Counted from the first letter of the stretch, positions 37,330 through 50,230 are shown. The stretch is DNA of 64,000 bases from Tubulanus polymorphus (GCF_964204645.1 NC_134026.1:15890650-15954649); one strand, 5' to 3'. Numbers and translations: made by a program. Notes: a model not told the origin generated them from the letters alone.

Positions 37330-38047
37330 ATATTTAATTGAGCATCAGAAATAATATATGCATGCATTTTATAATTATCAATTCCTATTTTTCTTTTTCA
37401 TAAACAATTGTATTCCATCTTTTGTATTTTCTAATCTTTTACCAGAACCATGTCATGAATCATTTTCAGCTGTTCTAAAAGGAATATATTCTATTTCAGG
37501 ATTATAATAACTATAAAAATTTATCGCACCATTCGAATATATTTTAGTAAAAAATATCAATATTACTTTAATTGATCTTCTAGGAAAGTTAATATTTTCA
37601 TTAATTATTTCATCACTTGCACCAATAGTTACAGTTTTAAATTTATCTATATAATCATATAATAATGAAAATCCTTGATTATATTGAGTTTTAATTGTGT
37701 AAGCAATATTTTAATTAGTTACTGTATCATATTCTAAACATATATTTGATGATTTTTAACCCACGTCTCTAATTGCACTCCATAATACTATTTCATTTAC
37801 AGGCGCAAATGTTATTTCAAATATTAAATCTCCTTGAATTGCATATTCATATGATGGAGAATTATTATTAATTAATTCAAAATCTAATGGAATTTTATGT
37901 TTACTACCATAATGTTTTTATTAAATTATCTGCAGCATTATTTACTATTGGATTATTTGCTTTTGATCTAAATTTATCTTAATTTTCTTTTTGAATTCCT
38001 TGAAATATCATATTTTTCCTATTCTCTTTTGTTTACCATAAATATTT
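37330..38047 (-). pseudogene. capsid-like protein, truncated and decayed
   Basis: Minus-strand relic of 58,978-60,212. The C-terminal segment (37,330-37,480) matches the 103-codon part of the good copy and is joined to the main part after a deletion of about 160 bp. The rest runs to about 38,047, where similarity ends at a position matching 59,890 of the good copy, so the N-terminal third is missing. Several stops occur. Confidence 0.75.
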
Positions 38048-38048
38048 G

Positions 38049-38527
38049 TAAAGAAAAGCTCGGATCAGAATGGGGAGTACTGGTGAATTTGGAATTAAAT
38101 TCATTACAATTGATAGTTCTAATAAAATAAGAATTAAGTTAACTAATGAACAACATAAATTTATTGTTAGCAAACCAATAGCTAAAACGTTAGGAATTAA
38201 TCCACATATTGTTACTGGAAACGTAGAAGCTCACTCGAATTCAATACCTTTTATACACTTTTATATTTATTGCAATTTAATTGATCCTACAAACACTGAT
38301 AACTGATAAAGATACAATATGTAATTCAAGTATGATAATATTTTACCATTAAAAAATGGTAAACAATTGGGAACACAAATAAATCATAATCTATGAGAAT
38401 GTGATTTTAAACCTTGTATTTCACAATTTAATAATTCTAAATTAGAAATTAGAAATCATAATGGATATTTAATTGATTTAGATAATTTTCCAGTAATTTA
38501 TGAATTATTTATAAGATGTAAAGACTA
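38049..38527 (+). pseudogene. element structural-type protein relic (GIKFITI...YIYCNLID)
   Basis: Plus-strand ORF of 78 codons at 38,070-38,306, with similarity-like continuation after a frameshift (LEIRNHNGYLIDLDNFPVIY) to 38,527. The IHFYIYCNLID segment and a beta-rich C-terminus resemble a family of proteins that accompanies the capsid gene in invertebrate Polinton-like elements. A minor capsid or penton role is inference. Its 5' end is cut at the junction with the inverted capsid block. The good-copy counterpart would lie beyond 64,000. Confidence 0.5.
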
Positions 38528-38552
38528 ATTGATATTTTTTATAACAATAAAA

Positions 38553-38891
38553 ATGAATATTACTGAAGGACCGAGTATATGTTTTGGTTTTGATTTTAAA
38601 CGCGAGAAAAAAATGAAATTAATTATTAATGACGTGATAACAGATATTAGAAATTCTACATTTAATTATGTGAAAACAATAAATAAAGAAAATTATAATG
38701 AAGAAAACATTAATGATTTAATTAAAAAATCTCAAACGTTTTATGGATTCGATAAAGATTTTATTATTGATGATATTGAAAAAATAATAACTGAAATATA
38801 TGAAAATGAAAATAATAATATTATAAATGTTAAAATAATAATAACTAAAATGACAAAATATTTTGAAGATGGTAATTTTTTTGATAAATAA
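38553..38891 (+). CDS. element hypothetical protein, 112 aa, intact
   Basis: An open frame in the old copy, starting at MNITEGPSICFGF. It is Ile/Asn/Lys-rich, probably alpha-helical, with no recognised domain and no membrane segment. It ends just before the next start in TAAATG. The counterpart in the good copy lies off the right edge. Alternative start: 38,529. Confidence 0.5.
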   Translation: MNITEGPSICFGFDFKREKKMKLIINDVITDIRNSTFNYVKTINKENYNEENINDLIKKSQTFYGFDKDFIIDDIEKIITEIYENENNNIINVKIIITKMTKYFEDGNFFDK

Positions 38892-39107
38892 ATGGATCAA
38901 AAGTGGATAATAAACTGATTATATAATGGAGCGTTATTATCAGTTGGAACTGGTGGATAAACAATGATATTGAAAAAAGTATTTGAAATAGGAAATATTA
39001 ATGTTGATAGATTTGATATTTTGAAATTAGCATTAGCAGTTACTTTATCTAATTTGACAATTGATTATTCAGAAAAACAAAAATATATTCCTCCTATTGA
39101 CGCGTAA
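38892..39107 (+). pseudogene. element small protein, relic of the gene at the right window edge
   Basis: Starts with TAAATG and ends in KLALAVTLSNLTIDYSEKQK then YIPP, nearly the same as the partial gene at 63,921-64,000. Two stops interrupt the N-terminal half. Confidence 0.65.
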
Positions 39108-39120
39108 TTTTCTTGTTAAA

Positions 39121-39345
39121 TAGATAGCTTCTGCAATTATAACTATTATAGGATCGGCAATTGTTAACAGGAAGAATTATATAACCAGAAAACCTCACAT
39201 AGAGATTTTCAATCAGTTGATGAAGCAATGAATTTATATAATTAAGTACCAAATACTGAGAAATTACATCTATATAAACCTAAAATATCAGATTATTATA
39301 CACCAAGTAATGACCAACAAAAATATGAAATAAATTGAAATAATT
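39121..39345 (+). pseudogene. element membrane protein, relic of 63,477-63,896
   Basis: The N-terminal SAIITIIGSAIVN-like segment, then, after an internal deletion, the 'SHRDFQSVDEAMNLYN' and 'LHLYKPKISDYYTPSN' regions. Frameshifted, and the C-terminal membrane segment is lost. Confidence 0.65.
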
Positions 39346-39693
39346 TGAAAATAATTCAAAAACAAATAAAATAAAATATTTAAAAAGTAAAATTACATAT
39401 TATTTCTTTATTAGTGGATCAGTTACAATTAGTTCTGTAATAACATCTTTAGCAATATTCAGTCCATTAACACCTTTGGCTGTATCAATTGGCGTTTGAG
39501 GTCAAAATTCGAGTGTTTTAACTGGAATAAGCTCAACATTAAACATAAAAAGTAATAAAGAAAAAATCAAATCTGATATAAGAGAAATTAATAAATTAAA
39601 AAATACATTAGATTATATAATTAGTTTAAATGGATATATTATAGTTGAAGAACAAGAAATGATTATAAATTTTTTTAATTTTACAAATGGTAG
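39346..39693 (+). pseudogene. element two-span membrane protein, relic of 63,022-63,456
   Basis: Reads SGSVTISSVITSLAIFSPLT and, after a stop, SSVLTGISSTLNIKSNKEKI, clearly matching the 144-aa gene. The N-terminal third is missing and the last codons are altered. Confidence 0.7.
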
Positions 39694-39694
39694 A

Positions 39695-41090
<1,396 letters not shown>

Positions 41091-41112
41091 TTTCAATTTT
41101 TTTTAAATATAA

Positions 41113-41292
41113 ATGGAAGGTGGAGAAGATTTTGAAATGAATGAATTGGGAAATGATGGCAATACTAATGTTAATCATGAACATTTGTCTACATTTACTA
41201 ATCTTGCTGATGGTGTTACAGAACGTAATTCTAATTTAGCAGATAGTGGATCTAATATTCCATCAAAAGGTGGATTTGATAGAAGAATCTAA
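41113..41292 (+). pseudogene. N-terminal piece of element coiled-coil membrane protein
   Basis: A 59-codon frame starting with TAAATG. MEGGEDFEMNELGND resembles the N-terminus of the 476-aa protein (MAEGGEDIG). The element sequence stops at its end; the following DNA is unrelated host sequence. Confidence 0.6.
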
Positions 41293-43264
41293 ACCTCTTT
41301 ACGGTATAGGCTTATCCTTCACATGATGACTTAAGCGTCTGTTTGGCGGGGATGCCCGCCCATACTCAGGTATCTCAAGATCGGTGCAAGTTGCTCGTTC
41401 TACATTCAATTATCAAATTGTCAAATCTACGAATTTGTCGCCTTTGATTGCCTGCAGTTCGTGGTTAATAGTAGCAAAATTTTAGCACGTGCGGCAGTTG
41501 TGCTCTTCCCGTTCTCATCTTTCATATGTACACAAAGATGATGGTGTATTTCCAGAAGTGTATTGATGAGGTTTTCGGACAGAATTTCGGGGTACAATTT
41601 AACATCATCCGACCAGGTGACACTTTTTATAATATTTGTCGTCTCGTCCATGTTTATTTTCTGCCTTAAACGCTGATTCATACATAAAATGATTCAATTT
41701 TTCAGTTTTATTTTAAGTTAAATATAACTTCATCAATTTTTGGGAAGTTTTCGATACGCTGTCGTGTACGGTCTTCGTAATTGGTTATGTATGTCTAATT
41801 TATGATTATTGCAAAGGTGTGCGAGGGCTTTATTTCATTTTTGTTGTAGGTGATTATGAGGGCTGAGATTAGGCAAGATGTTGGCATAGCTGAGTCGAAT
41901 GAAAAGATTCTCAGCTATCCACTGTGTTGCCGAATTTGAGTTTTCAATGAAATCAATGTATAAGATTTTGAAACTACGATCGCGGAAATCCAAATTGCTA
42001 ATGTAAGCAAATCAACAAGGACAATACGTATATCATGACGCCGCTGTTTTACACTCATTCATGATTCTCAATCTGATAAACCGGAAACTATACCTAGCAA
42101 ACCCAAGACAATTGCTTGCAATAACAGTTTCTTTATCACGGGTATCAAATACTTACGAAAAACCGTGCTAGATCTCTCGTAATGCACGCGTGGAGTGCGT
42201 TCACACTAGAAGTATAGGAAGTATAACTTAGTATAGGATTCTTACTTGGGCTATGATCGCCAAGTTATTGTCATTGTATGCATTTTATTACCTCTTCAGC
42301 ATCTCCAATAAATTATACCAACATCTCAAAACAGATATACAGCGATTGCTAACCATTTTACCTAACTCTCAACAAGAGGGCCGTGGTGGTATAATATAAT
42401 TACCAGTATTCAAAGATTTTCATCGTAACAATGTGGCAAGTTTTAACATACTAACGATGGCTGTATGCGATGAGGCGATTATGTTCATTTCTTGTTCATA
42501 TATCCTCGCATGAAAACACAAGGAAGCCAACTGAGTTGGGATTATCTGATATATGTTACTTCAAGCGGCATCTGCCCTTAATAAGAACGCGATACATGTC
42601 ACCCGCAGTCCGATATACTTCGAAGTAGTGCGTTATGCGTTAAGTCAATTGAGCTGCTTATCTGGAATTTGGGTCGGCAGGTAGACACTACACATATGTC
42701 GCGAATTGTCGATCTGTAAATTCCTTTCCTTTCACAGTGCACTATGTTTTATAATAATATGTTCGTTTATCAAACTCCGTATCATAAATAGTTTTTTTTG
42801 TATGGGATTCGAATGGTGCAATCCGTTTCTAAATACGATATATAAGAACAAATTACGTTATATCTTATTATTCTACATTTCTAAATCGTTTTCTTATTAG
42901 GTCAACCATTCATTTTGCTTGCGTTAAAAATTCGACGATCGGATTTTCATTTAGATCAGTTCAGATTATTCTACTGGTGTCTTTTTGTTGCCAGCCACTA
43001 ATACGTGTAGGTTTTTCTAACGTTTTTCATGATGACATTGCACACGTCGTGACAAGTTAAAATAACTTTAAATTGTTAGTCCAGATCTTAAAGTGCATCC
43101 AGGGCATTGCTCCTGCATATTTACAGCACTTTATCTGCATTCAGACATTACGTTAGTTACAGCGCTACACGACTGTTAATTCTAATACGGCTATAGTACC
43201 TGGAAGGCGCACTATATATTTTGTAATCGTGACTTTAAATCTTACGAACCTCGTTTACGGAACC
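41293..43264. other. no recognisable gene
   Basis: A minus-strand open frame at 41,427-41,681 has near-normal composition but no motif I know, and I cannot place splice sites on it. The rest is featureless. Confidence 0.45.
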
Positions 43265-43505
43265 CTTAAGAAAATATAACATGTTTTCTAGACAAAATAA
43301 ATATGTTTTTGTAAACATGTTTCCCCTCAGTAAAATGTGTTTTCAAAACACATTTTTGAATAAGAAAATGTGTTTTTCAAAATATGTTTCTCCCTAGAAA
43401 AATGTCTTTCAAAACATATTTTTGCAAGAAATTATGTTTTTGTAAATATACCTTTACCTTAGAAAAATGTATTTTGGATTACATTTTGAATTAAAACAAT
43501 TAGTT
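43265..43505. repeat. palindromic AAAATGTGTTTT repeat patch
   Basis: AAAATGTGTTTT (43,332-43,343) and its exact reverse complement (43,345-43,356) flank a single C. Related ATGTTTT/AAAACAT words recur through the patch, separated by CCCTAGA/CCTCAGT spacers about every 55 bp. It looks like a decayed tandem repeat. Confidence 0.6.
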
Positions 43506-43668
43506 TCTCCTCAAATGACCTCTCTTGTTTCCTCTCTTGTTCATAAATCCTAGCCTCAGCGATATACTGCAGTGATGCTACCAATACAGAAACCCATTTT
43601 CTTTCAAAATTGACAAAAATTGAGACCTACTTATCTTCTAAAATAATTTATTTAGTCAGTCATCATTT

Positions 43669-43768
43669 TTACAACCAGATTCTCTCTCACGGCATCTATT
43701 TATTTTCGATCGCAATGAGCTTCGGATTTGGCTCCGAGAAGTCCCAGGAAACTGTTCACGAACGTGGT
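43669..43768 (-). CDS. BEN-domain terminal exon
   Basis: After the acceptor TATGTTTTTCAG the frame reads DHVREQFPGTSRSQIRSSLR then SKINRCRERIW and a stop. The spacing and the hydrophobic FPG...K/R-rich helix fit the C-terminal half of a BEN domain. Confidence 0.65.
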
Positions 43769-46539
43769 CTGAAAAACATACAAAAATATTAACAATTTAA
43801 AATTTTACATGACAGATCAATCTTACTTAAGACACATGTTTCATGTGGATGGACAAGGTAACCATCTGTATGTCATCTAAAGTTGATTGTCTAACTCTGA
43901 TCTATTTGGACCATTATTTTTTAGCGAGTTAATCAAATACTTCATCTAACATTAAATTTTATTACAATTTACAGGTTTATTATAGGCATTATCTATTAAT
44001 ACATGTTAAGTTATCATCAAATAAATCATCATTTTCATATATGATTTTATTATTTAATTTTAGTTTATCGAAATCAATTTCTAATGCATTGCATACTTCT
44101 TTTAATATAATTGCTATTTTATGAATAGCTAAGGAAATATAATTTTGTAAATCATTAATTTTTTAATTTAAATTATCAACATTTGAATGATTTTTCAAGG
44201 AATATCTATTACAAGAGTTTTTATTGTATATATCACATGTAAAACCTTTATGTTGAGTAGTTGAGTATGTTGCCTTGATTCTAATAAGAATTGATGAAAA
44301 TGATCATCTTAATTTATTTATCAAATATTTATCGAGCAATTTATTTAAGAAGTATATATATTTTTATTTGATTCTATCAAAATTGTTATAAGCCTAGTTT
44401 GTATTGTAACAATATAACAATACAAATTTTAATAGAATCAAATAGTAATTAAACTCAAATAGCTATTCAAAGTTACTATATTTTTATTTGTTTCTATTCA
44501 ATTAATGACTAACTCGCACAGGGCAAGGGACCTGCATAAAGTACGTACACTTGACTGCCAGGTATTTTAACCGCCATTGTACGCTCTCTGTACAATTTTT
44601 TATAACCCCCTTGCGTACTTACTTTAATGAATAACCCCCCTCCCTGTATTAGTGTAAGAGCTTTTCAGAATCCATGGTTTAAAAAAGGCAAACAGCCTTG
44701 ACTAACAGCCATCATCAGGTGGAATCAGAGCTTTTAGTAAATTAGTAGTAAATTTTTAGTAGGGGGTCATTCCACCTGATGATGGCTGTTAGTCAACAGC
44801 CAAAACGTTGTGGTTTCGTTTTAATAAACTATATCATATAAAATTCCTTACCTTCAATGGCCTGCACTGCCTGCGCTGATCAAGGATAGGGCGATCATTA
44901 TTCTTATGACCCTTTAATGTGTGGGTTGCAAGAACCTTGGTCCCAAATACTGCCGTCAAGAGGTCGGAGGCGAACACAGCAAACGATTTTGAATTCAGAC
45001 GGCCCTCCATTTGTTCCGATATATATTTGAAGATCTGAAACAAACACGAGTAACAAACAGATATTAAATGAATATGTCGGAATGAATGTAGATTAAGAAA
45101 GATTGTTAAGATTGTTTCTGCATTTTACTTACCAGTCCACTTTTTGTTTTTGGTGTCGATGATAAAGGAGATACCCCTGTAATACAAACAAATCAATGAC
45201 TCGAGTTAGTTTTGAAGCCATATAATAATTAAAAAAACCAAATTTACTCGTCAAACGAGTTTTATGCTATAACATACCTGCTATCGTCGATGTATTTTCC
45301 TTTTTTTCTCCAAATATTGGTTAAGCTTGAGGTGATTTTATTTCCTTATCTTAAATGAAATGTTAAAATCCTGTAATATTGAATATAATTTTCATCATTG
45401 CTTATTCATTAGGCCTATAACTAGGCAAACTAACCGACTAAATCAATTGCACTGGAACAATGAGGGAGTGATTCTTGAGGTCTTGGCTTCTCTTTTGTCG
45501 TCAAAACATCCACAAGCAATTGAGCCTTCATGAGACAATTGTACGTTTCTGTAAAAATAAGGAGTTGTATATTTGTATGGGGTTATTTTGTGTCTGCACT
45601 AGACTCCTTACTCTGTACCACTCAAATCCATAAAACTGCTCAAGTTTTCACTAAAATTCATTTCGTTAAACTTTCAAATTTTTTCAAGGCAAAGTCTACT
45701 GTAACTTGATTGACAAAATGTAATTTTTCAACAACTAAAAACATACGTTTGTACTCAGCAAGCTCGATTTCAGCTCCTATCCGCCGTTCCTGCTCTTCTT
45801 TCAGTTGTAATTCAAGACGCGTGACCTCATCATTATCTGAACTCTCATCAATTGGCGTCTCTTTTATATCCGTTAGGATATTTCTAAAATGAAGCTTTGC
45901 CGAATTGACTGAATTTGACTGATTTTCTTCTGCACAAAAACAAAAATAATCGTTAAATACATGTATCAAAAGAAATGCAAGAAACACTTAAGCGCTTAAC
46001 ATTAAGGGTGGTTCGTCTTAGCTGAAAACTGGATCTTTTTAACTTGTGATAGGCCTATGTGGACAACGAATATATTAATATCCTTATCATCATAACACAA
46101 TTCTAGGCGGTGGAACATTGCAATCTGCTTTGGGTTTCAACAAATTCATGAGAACTCAGTACGATCACCAAACATCTTACGATTTCTAGCAAATTTTCTA
46201 TGTTAAATCAGCAAGCAAATCATCAGACGTGTTGTCGGATTTAAGTGTCTTGATGAAATCGTGCAACAAATAAAAATTACATCAAATAAAATCTATCATA
46301 TCACGGGCGCCCTATAATTTCCATGCCTAAAGCTTTCTTCCTCCGTCGGTTTTCCTTCTCCATATCGTCGGTAGCTGATTCCTCCGAATCAGTGTCAATT
46401 TTCCTTTGTTGCTTGGGCCGTTTGCCCTTTTCAAGTTGATTTAGAGTTGGAGTTCCATTGTTTAGGAGTGGTAATTCGTCTACATTTATTGCTTTTACCT
46501 CCAATCTCGATGATATTCTCCGCAACTCACTCTGATCAT
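43669..46539 (-). CDS. BEN-domain protein, partial spliced host gene
   Basis: A minus-strand multi-exon gene inferred from coding segments with GT/AG borders: 46,539-46,305 (ISSRLEVKAINVDELPLLNN, then a Glu/Lys/Arg-rich end); 45,929-45,747 (acidic, then a coiled coil LELQLKEEQERRIGAEIELA); 45,548-45,435 (MKAQLLVDVLTTKEKPRPQE); perhaps one near 45,35x-45,280; 45,176-45,133 (ISPLSSTPKTKSG); 45,034-44,852 and 43,768-43,669 (BEN domain and stop). BEN domains bind DNA or protein in chromatin regulation, and coiled coil plus C-terminal BEN is a common layout. The 45,548 exon joins the previous one in phase. The last two exons do not join in phase unless one base is gained or lost near 44,870. 5' exons are not identified; an open frame at 47,038-47,223 may be one. 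Confidence 0.6.
43985..44290 (-). pseudogene. Polinton-like element fragment in BEN-gene intron
   Basis: AT-rich minus-strand coding relic: GFTCDIYNKNSCNRYSLKNH (decayed zinc-finger-like segment), then, after one stop, a long helical stretch ISLAIHKIAIILKEVCNALE and an acidic end. The style matches the zinc-finger genes of the element copies, but it is not the same gene. The adjacent 44,362-44,445 is an inverted repeat (TATTTGATTCTAT..ATAGAATCAAATA). Confidence 0.45.
44362..44445. repeat. inverted repeat TATTTGATTCTAT
   Basis: TATTTGATTCTATCAAAATTG pairs with CAAATTTTAATAGAATCAAATA across about 40 bp that itself contains TTGTATTGTAACAA. It adjoins the element fragment and shares TTTGATTC-like words with 54.86-54.91 kb. 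Confidence 0.6.
44693..44834. mobile_element. Penelope-like 3' ends, head-to-head, with hammerhead-like boxes
   Basis: ATTCCACCTGATGATGGCTG at about 44,766-44,785 continues into a GGCTGTTAGTCAACAGCC stem-loop and AAAACGTTG. This parallels the hammerhead layout (CUGAUGA, stem II, then GAAAC, here AAAAC). A reverse-complement copy of the first 31 bp lies at 44,693-44,724. CGTTTTAATAAACT follows, typical of Penelope tails. Confidence 0.5.
44852..45034 (-). CDS. BEN-domain exon, N-terminal half
   Basis: Flanked by an acceptor (TTTGTTTCAG) and a donor (GTAAGG). It reads YISEQMEGRLNSKSFAVFAS, DLLTAVFGTKVLATHTLKG and then PILDQRR. This fits the BEN pattern of a Leu/Val-Phe core, a 'T.TGK/LKG' loop and an LD pair. 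The last 30 bases read better in another frame (AVQAIE), which would meet the next exon in phase. Confidence 0.65.
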
Positions 46540-46559
46540 CTGAAATTCGAATGCGAGTT

Positions 46560-47447
46560 ACATGAATTTCGATTTGATCTTATGACATATTTCCAGTTCA
46601 CTCGTTCTCCAGTAACCTAATTGACAGGCGATGATAGGTTGTGAAAATAAATCTTTTCAAAAATTAACTTTAGAATGTCAACTTTTGTCCGATAATTTGC
46701 TGGCCTTTCCACTCGTCTCAACACTATCACGTATCGAGAGTTTTTTCCCTAAAATATTCCATAAATCTATGTTGTACCAAACTCAATAACAAACGTATTA
46801 TCGTATTTTCTTCTAGCCTCGAGTGAAGCGAATTATGGGCGAAAATTAGCACTGGTTAAGCAATAGCAGGATTTGCGTCGTCATCGTAACCCGAGAAAAA
46901 GGCGAATTAAATATAATGAAAAAATATCGCTGTATCTATGACAACAAAGAGCGACAATGCAGGGCTGAGTGATATCGTTGAAAGATCGTCGATGTACAAC
47001 TAACCGAAAATTTTGAGAAAAGGTAACTGAGTAATATTTAAGTATTATTTTCACAAAAAGTAAATCGCCAAATTTTTGATAGTAAGTAATAAGTAATTAT
47101 TATCGGACTTGTTCTACCAAGAAACGACTTTTTAAAATCTAATAACCATAGCGGTTGAATCGAATCGCTTCGTCGGTGCGACCGCAAATCTTTCGCAGTA
47201 GTCGTTTCCTGTACATGTTTCATTATAAGGATGGAAGAAAAAGCAATGACAGTGAGTAGAAAATAACGCTAACTTTCTCTTTTCATTTCAGCGTGCAAAT
47301 TGCGAAGACCAGAACCTGCTATTTTTGTGTAAATCAGTCGATATGAATGAAATATAGTTGTTATAATCGTAACATTGACATTCATGATTTAGTCTATACA
47401 TCGACCCGTGTCATTTTCCGAAACATCGACAGTAATCCTCACCCGAC
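46560..47447. other. upstream flank of the BEN gene; possible undetected 5' exons
   Basis: An open minus-strand frame at 47,038-47,223 begins MKHVQETTTAKDLRSHRRSD and could be an exon, but I cannot join it by splice sites. Otherwise no signal. Confidence 0.35.
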
Positions 47448-47512
47448 AGGCGCCGATCCAGGGGGGGGGGGGTGCTTTGGGTGCTGCAGCACCCCCCCCC
47501 CCCCCCTTAAAG
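47448..47512. mobile_element. hAT-like terminus with G12/C14 foldback
   Basis: CAGGCGCCGATCCAGG, then a run of about 12 G, TGCTTTGGGTGCTGCAGCA, then a run of about 14 C. The G- and C-runs can pair, and the G-run is quadruplex-prone. The terminus resembles that of the MITE at 20,828. Run lengths are likely imprecise in any assembly. Confidence 0.5.
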
Positions 47513-48045
47513 CCAAACGCACACGTTTGCCGTACGCCGATACGATGGTCATAAAGGTGTGCCCCAGCTTTAAGTCATCATTACTTTTCCTATGCCGACA
47601 TTTTTCCTGCATCTAAAGCCATCCGTACGTCTTTGCGATTCATCGTAAAGTATGACTAGAGTAATAGGCCTACCCGTGGAAACGGGTGTTTTCCTTTGGC
47701 CCAGAACTTCAGACTGTTCAATTCATTCGCAACGGAATTAAGTGGGGCCATTTAAAATCTATGTGTCCATGCCCGTGGAGACCCTATGAGCTTTGAGGAC
47801 CTGTACCCGTGGAGACCGGGAACTATCGGAGGTAAACAAAATATGTACGGTGTTGGGTGGGACTCGGACTCCTGACCCAGGTGGCAGTCTTGTACTCTAC
47901 TAAATGTGCCATTGAAACAGCATAGCGATACAGTACTGTAGAATTGTTTTGGTACAGTCTGCCTCCGTTTGACCCCCTATCGATATTTTCACATCTGTTT
48001 ATACCCGTTGCATTAGTTTATTGCAAAATTTCAAGGCCCAATTGT

Positions 48046-48122
48046 ATATATGTATGTACGTATGTATGTATATATGTATGTATGTATATATGTATGTATG
48101 TATATATATATATATGTGTGTG

Positions 48123-48177
<55 letters not shown>

Positions 48178-48200
48178 ATGCATGTATGTATGTATCAAAC
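48046..48200. repeat. compound microsatellite (TATG)n(TA)n(TGCG)n(TATG)n
   Basis: TATG tetranucleotides, a TA run, then about 14 TGCG units and TGCA/TATG. Cys/Val/Arg repeat ORFs across it are artefacts. Confidence 0.95.
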
Positions 48201-48228
48201 CTTTGATCCTAATCGCAGTTTTGAAAAA

Positions 48229-49100
48229 CTAAACTATATCCATAACCCAGATGTTACTACCCAATATGCCATCAAACTCTACTTTCAGTTCATTATACGT
48301 CTCATACGAATCGGATAGCTCCAGCGTTTTCGTACACGTTCTGCCAAATGGAGCCCTTGTAAGGCCATTTGGCATCTGATTGAATAAAATCTTTATAACA
48401 GGTGTATTGCAGAGGTCGGAGCCAGTACAAAATCGCAAAAATCTCTGCTGCTCTTTCGTGTCAAAAGAGCGGATATAACGTTTTAGATACGTAGCAACGG
48501 AAGACTCCAATGGCGTCATATTTTCTGGGAACGAAAAAGAATTTACAATTTTTTGCTTTCGGTTTTAATTCTTCGTACATTTTAGCGAATTGGTCGCGCG
48601 TTATCCTGAGATTGCCTCGGACTACGACCTTCATACTGTCAACAATAAACATAGTTTGTGGCTGATATCACTGATCAAGGTGTGAAAATTTTCCTTGTTG
48701 GGAATTTTCCTACAATCGTATCCCCCGAGAATTTCTATGACTTCATCGCAATCGTTGTTATCGTCATCGAAATTATCCAAAGCCCTTTTAATAACAACTG
48801 ATTCTGAGGCGGACACATAATTCAGAAATGATTCAATCAACTCAAAAGGGTTTGACACATAATCAAAAAGTATCAATTCAATAAATGGTTTTGCTAAGAA
48901 AATAGGGAAATAGCCATGACATTGCTTATAACCCGCAACAAGTATTCTAGCCACTGATTGCCATTTATCTGAGCCATAATCATGGCGAAGCAAGGGCACC
49001 ATTTCATCATTACCACTCATATTCTTTTTTAACTCCTCCCAGAAATCAGTGAGTGCGTCGGCAAAAACGCCACAACCTTCACCAGCTTCCAAATCCCCAT
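48229..49100 (-). pseudogene. HECT-type ubiquitin ligase (G2E3-like), catalytic region, frameshifted
   Basis: Minus-strand coding segments in order: GVFADALTDFWEEL, VPLLRHDYGSDKWQSVARIL and GYFPIFLAKPF (HECT N-lobe); MFIVDSMKVVVRGNLRITRD; then FLRFCTGSDLC and the C-lobe RTCTKTLELSDSY with the candidate active Cys in 'RTC'. HECT ligases carry ubiquitin on that Cys. Two frame changes (near 48,650 and 48,525) break an otherwise collinear domain. This could be decay of one of the many HECT-like copies typical of marine invertebrates, or unresolved introns or sequence errors. Confidence 0.6.
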
Positions 49101-49413
49101 TTGGTTACCATACGTACACTTATCATTTTGTTCAATATAGTTTCATCTGTAAATGCGAGTATCATATCATTAATGATATTTGATAACATCTTAACATTTC
49201 AAATCTCAAGACAATTGTTCAAGGTGCTCTCAGAATTTCCTTTTGAAATTTTTTTTTTAAGTGCCGATTCACAGAACAATGGCCACCGATCGGCCATAAA
49301 TATTTTGATTGGCCCAAGTTTCAGCTAGCAGAGAGTTCAAATATAAAAGCATGTTGAAAAATAATTCCACATTTAATTATTCAATAGGGCTATAAAATAA
49401 GTATTTCTCTTAC
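49101..49413. other. probable intron of the HECT-like gene
   Basis: No coding motif. It begins with a clear donor on the minus strand at 49,413; the acceptor near 49,095 is not certain. Confidence 0.4.
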
Positions 49414-49783
49414 CTCTGTATGCAGATATATTCTGGGCACTTGAGTCACGGTGAGCTGCTCAGATATGTATCCATTAATCGTAAATGCATTTCCTGACGA
49501 CAGATTATCTGTAATCTCTGAACCAGTGAAGGTGGCAACAAAATAATCTAAGTGAAACAGAGATAACCTATGAGCAGCTGAGGTACCGCCAGGAAAAAAC
49601 ACGTCACAGCAAATCCTTATTAGGTCTGCTTTGGAGCATTCTTTATCAACATTCACTGGGTGTGTCCCACCACCTTTGGCTGGCTGAACTTGTTCAAATA
49701 GTTTATTCGAATCATTGTAATGTTTCCACCCTATTTTAAGACGACGAGTTTTCTCAAATGCATTTTTATTATCAGTGCGTACT
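49414..49783 (-). CDS. upstream exon of the HECT/G2E3-like gene
   Basis: Bounded by an acceptor-like TTATCAG and a good donor (GTAAGAG at about 49,413). It reads RLKIGWKHYNDSNKLFEQVQ, then GGGTHPV, ADLIRICCDVFFPGGTSAAH and LFHLDYFVATF. The order 'GW.H...Y.QV..GGG' then 'FFP.G.S' is what I expect ahead of the HECT domain in this family. Function beyond that is unknown. The start codon and further 5' exons were not found. Confidence 0.5.
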
Positions 49784-50230
49784 GATAATTGGGTTGTCAA
49801 GATCAAGATTTGTATTTGAATTATGCCTAGATGATTCAAAAAGGAAAAAGAGATATTTTTCGTATAACTAGTTTTAAAGCCAATATTCTTCCTAAAAACT
49901 TATCCTTACGAACTATATCTAGTCTACATAATACAAAGTGAATTAACTCTGGAGAAAATCAGACATGAAAAATACCACACACGTTTGAGTTTTGCATTTG
50001 AAATATGTTATTTGGATATTGCATGGAATATGAGAAGCTTTTTACCACTTAGGGCTTACTGGCATCTGTGTTTTAGTCGTGAACGCTCGCCAATCGTTGT
50101 AACGCCTAGGCCAGTAAAATCACAATCTGACAATGAATTTATGTCCTTTATATGTACCTAAGGAGAGAATATATCAATGGATTAAAAGGGCTCCAGGGGG
50201 TCACTTTACATTAAGTTATATATCGGGACT
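49784..50230. other. no recognisable gene
   Basis: About 450 bp with no conserved motif on either strand. Confidence 0.5.

Noticed and set aside
47944-48318. Open frames rich in Cys, Val, Arg and Ala
   Set aside because: They span the TATG/TGCG microsatellite and have no flanking coding signal.
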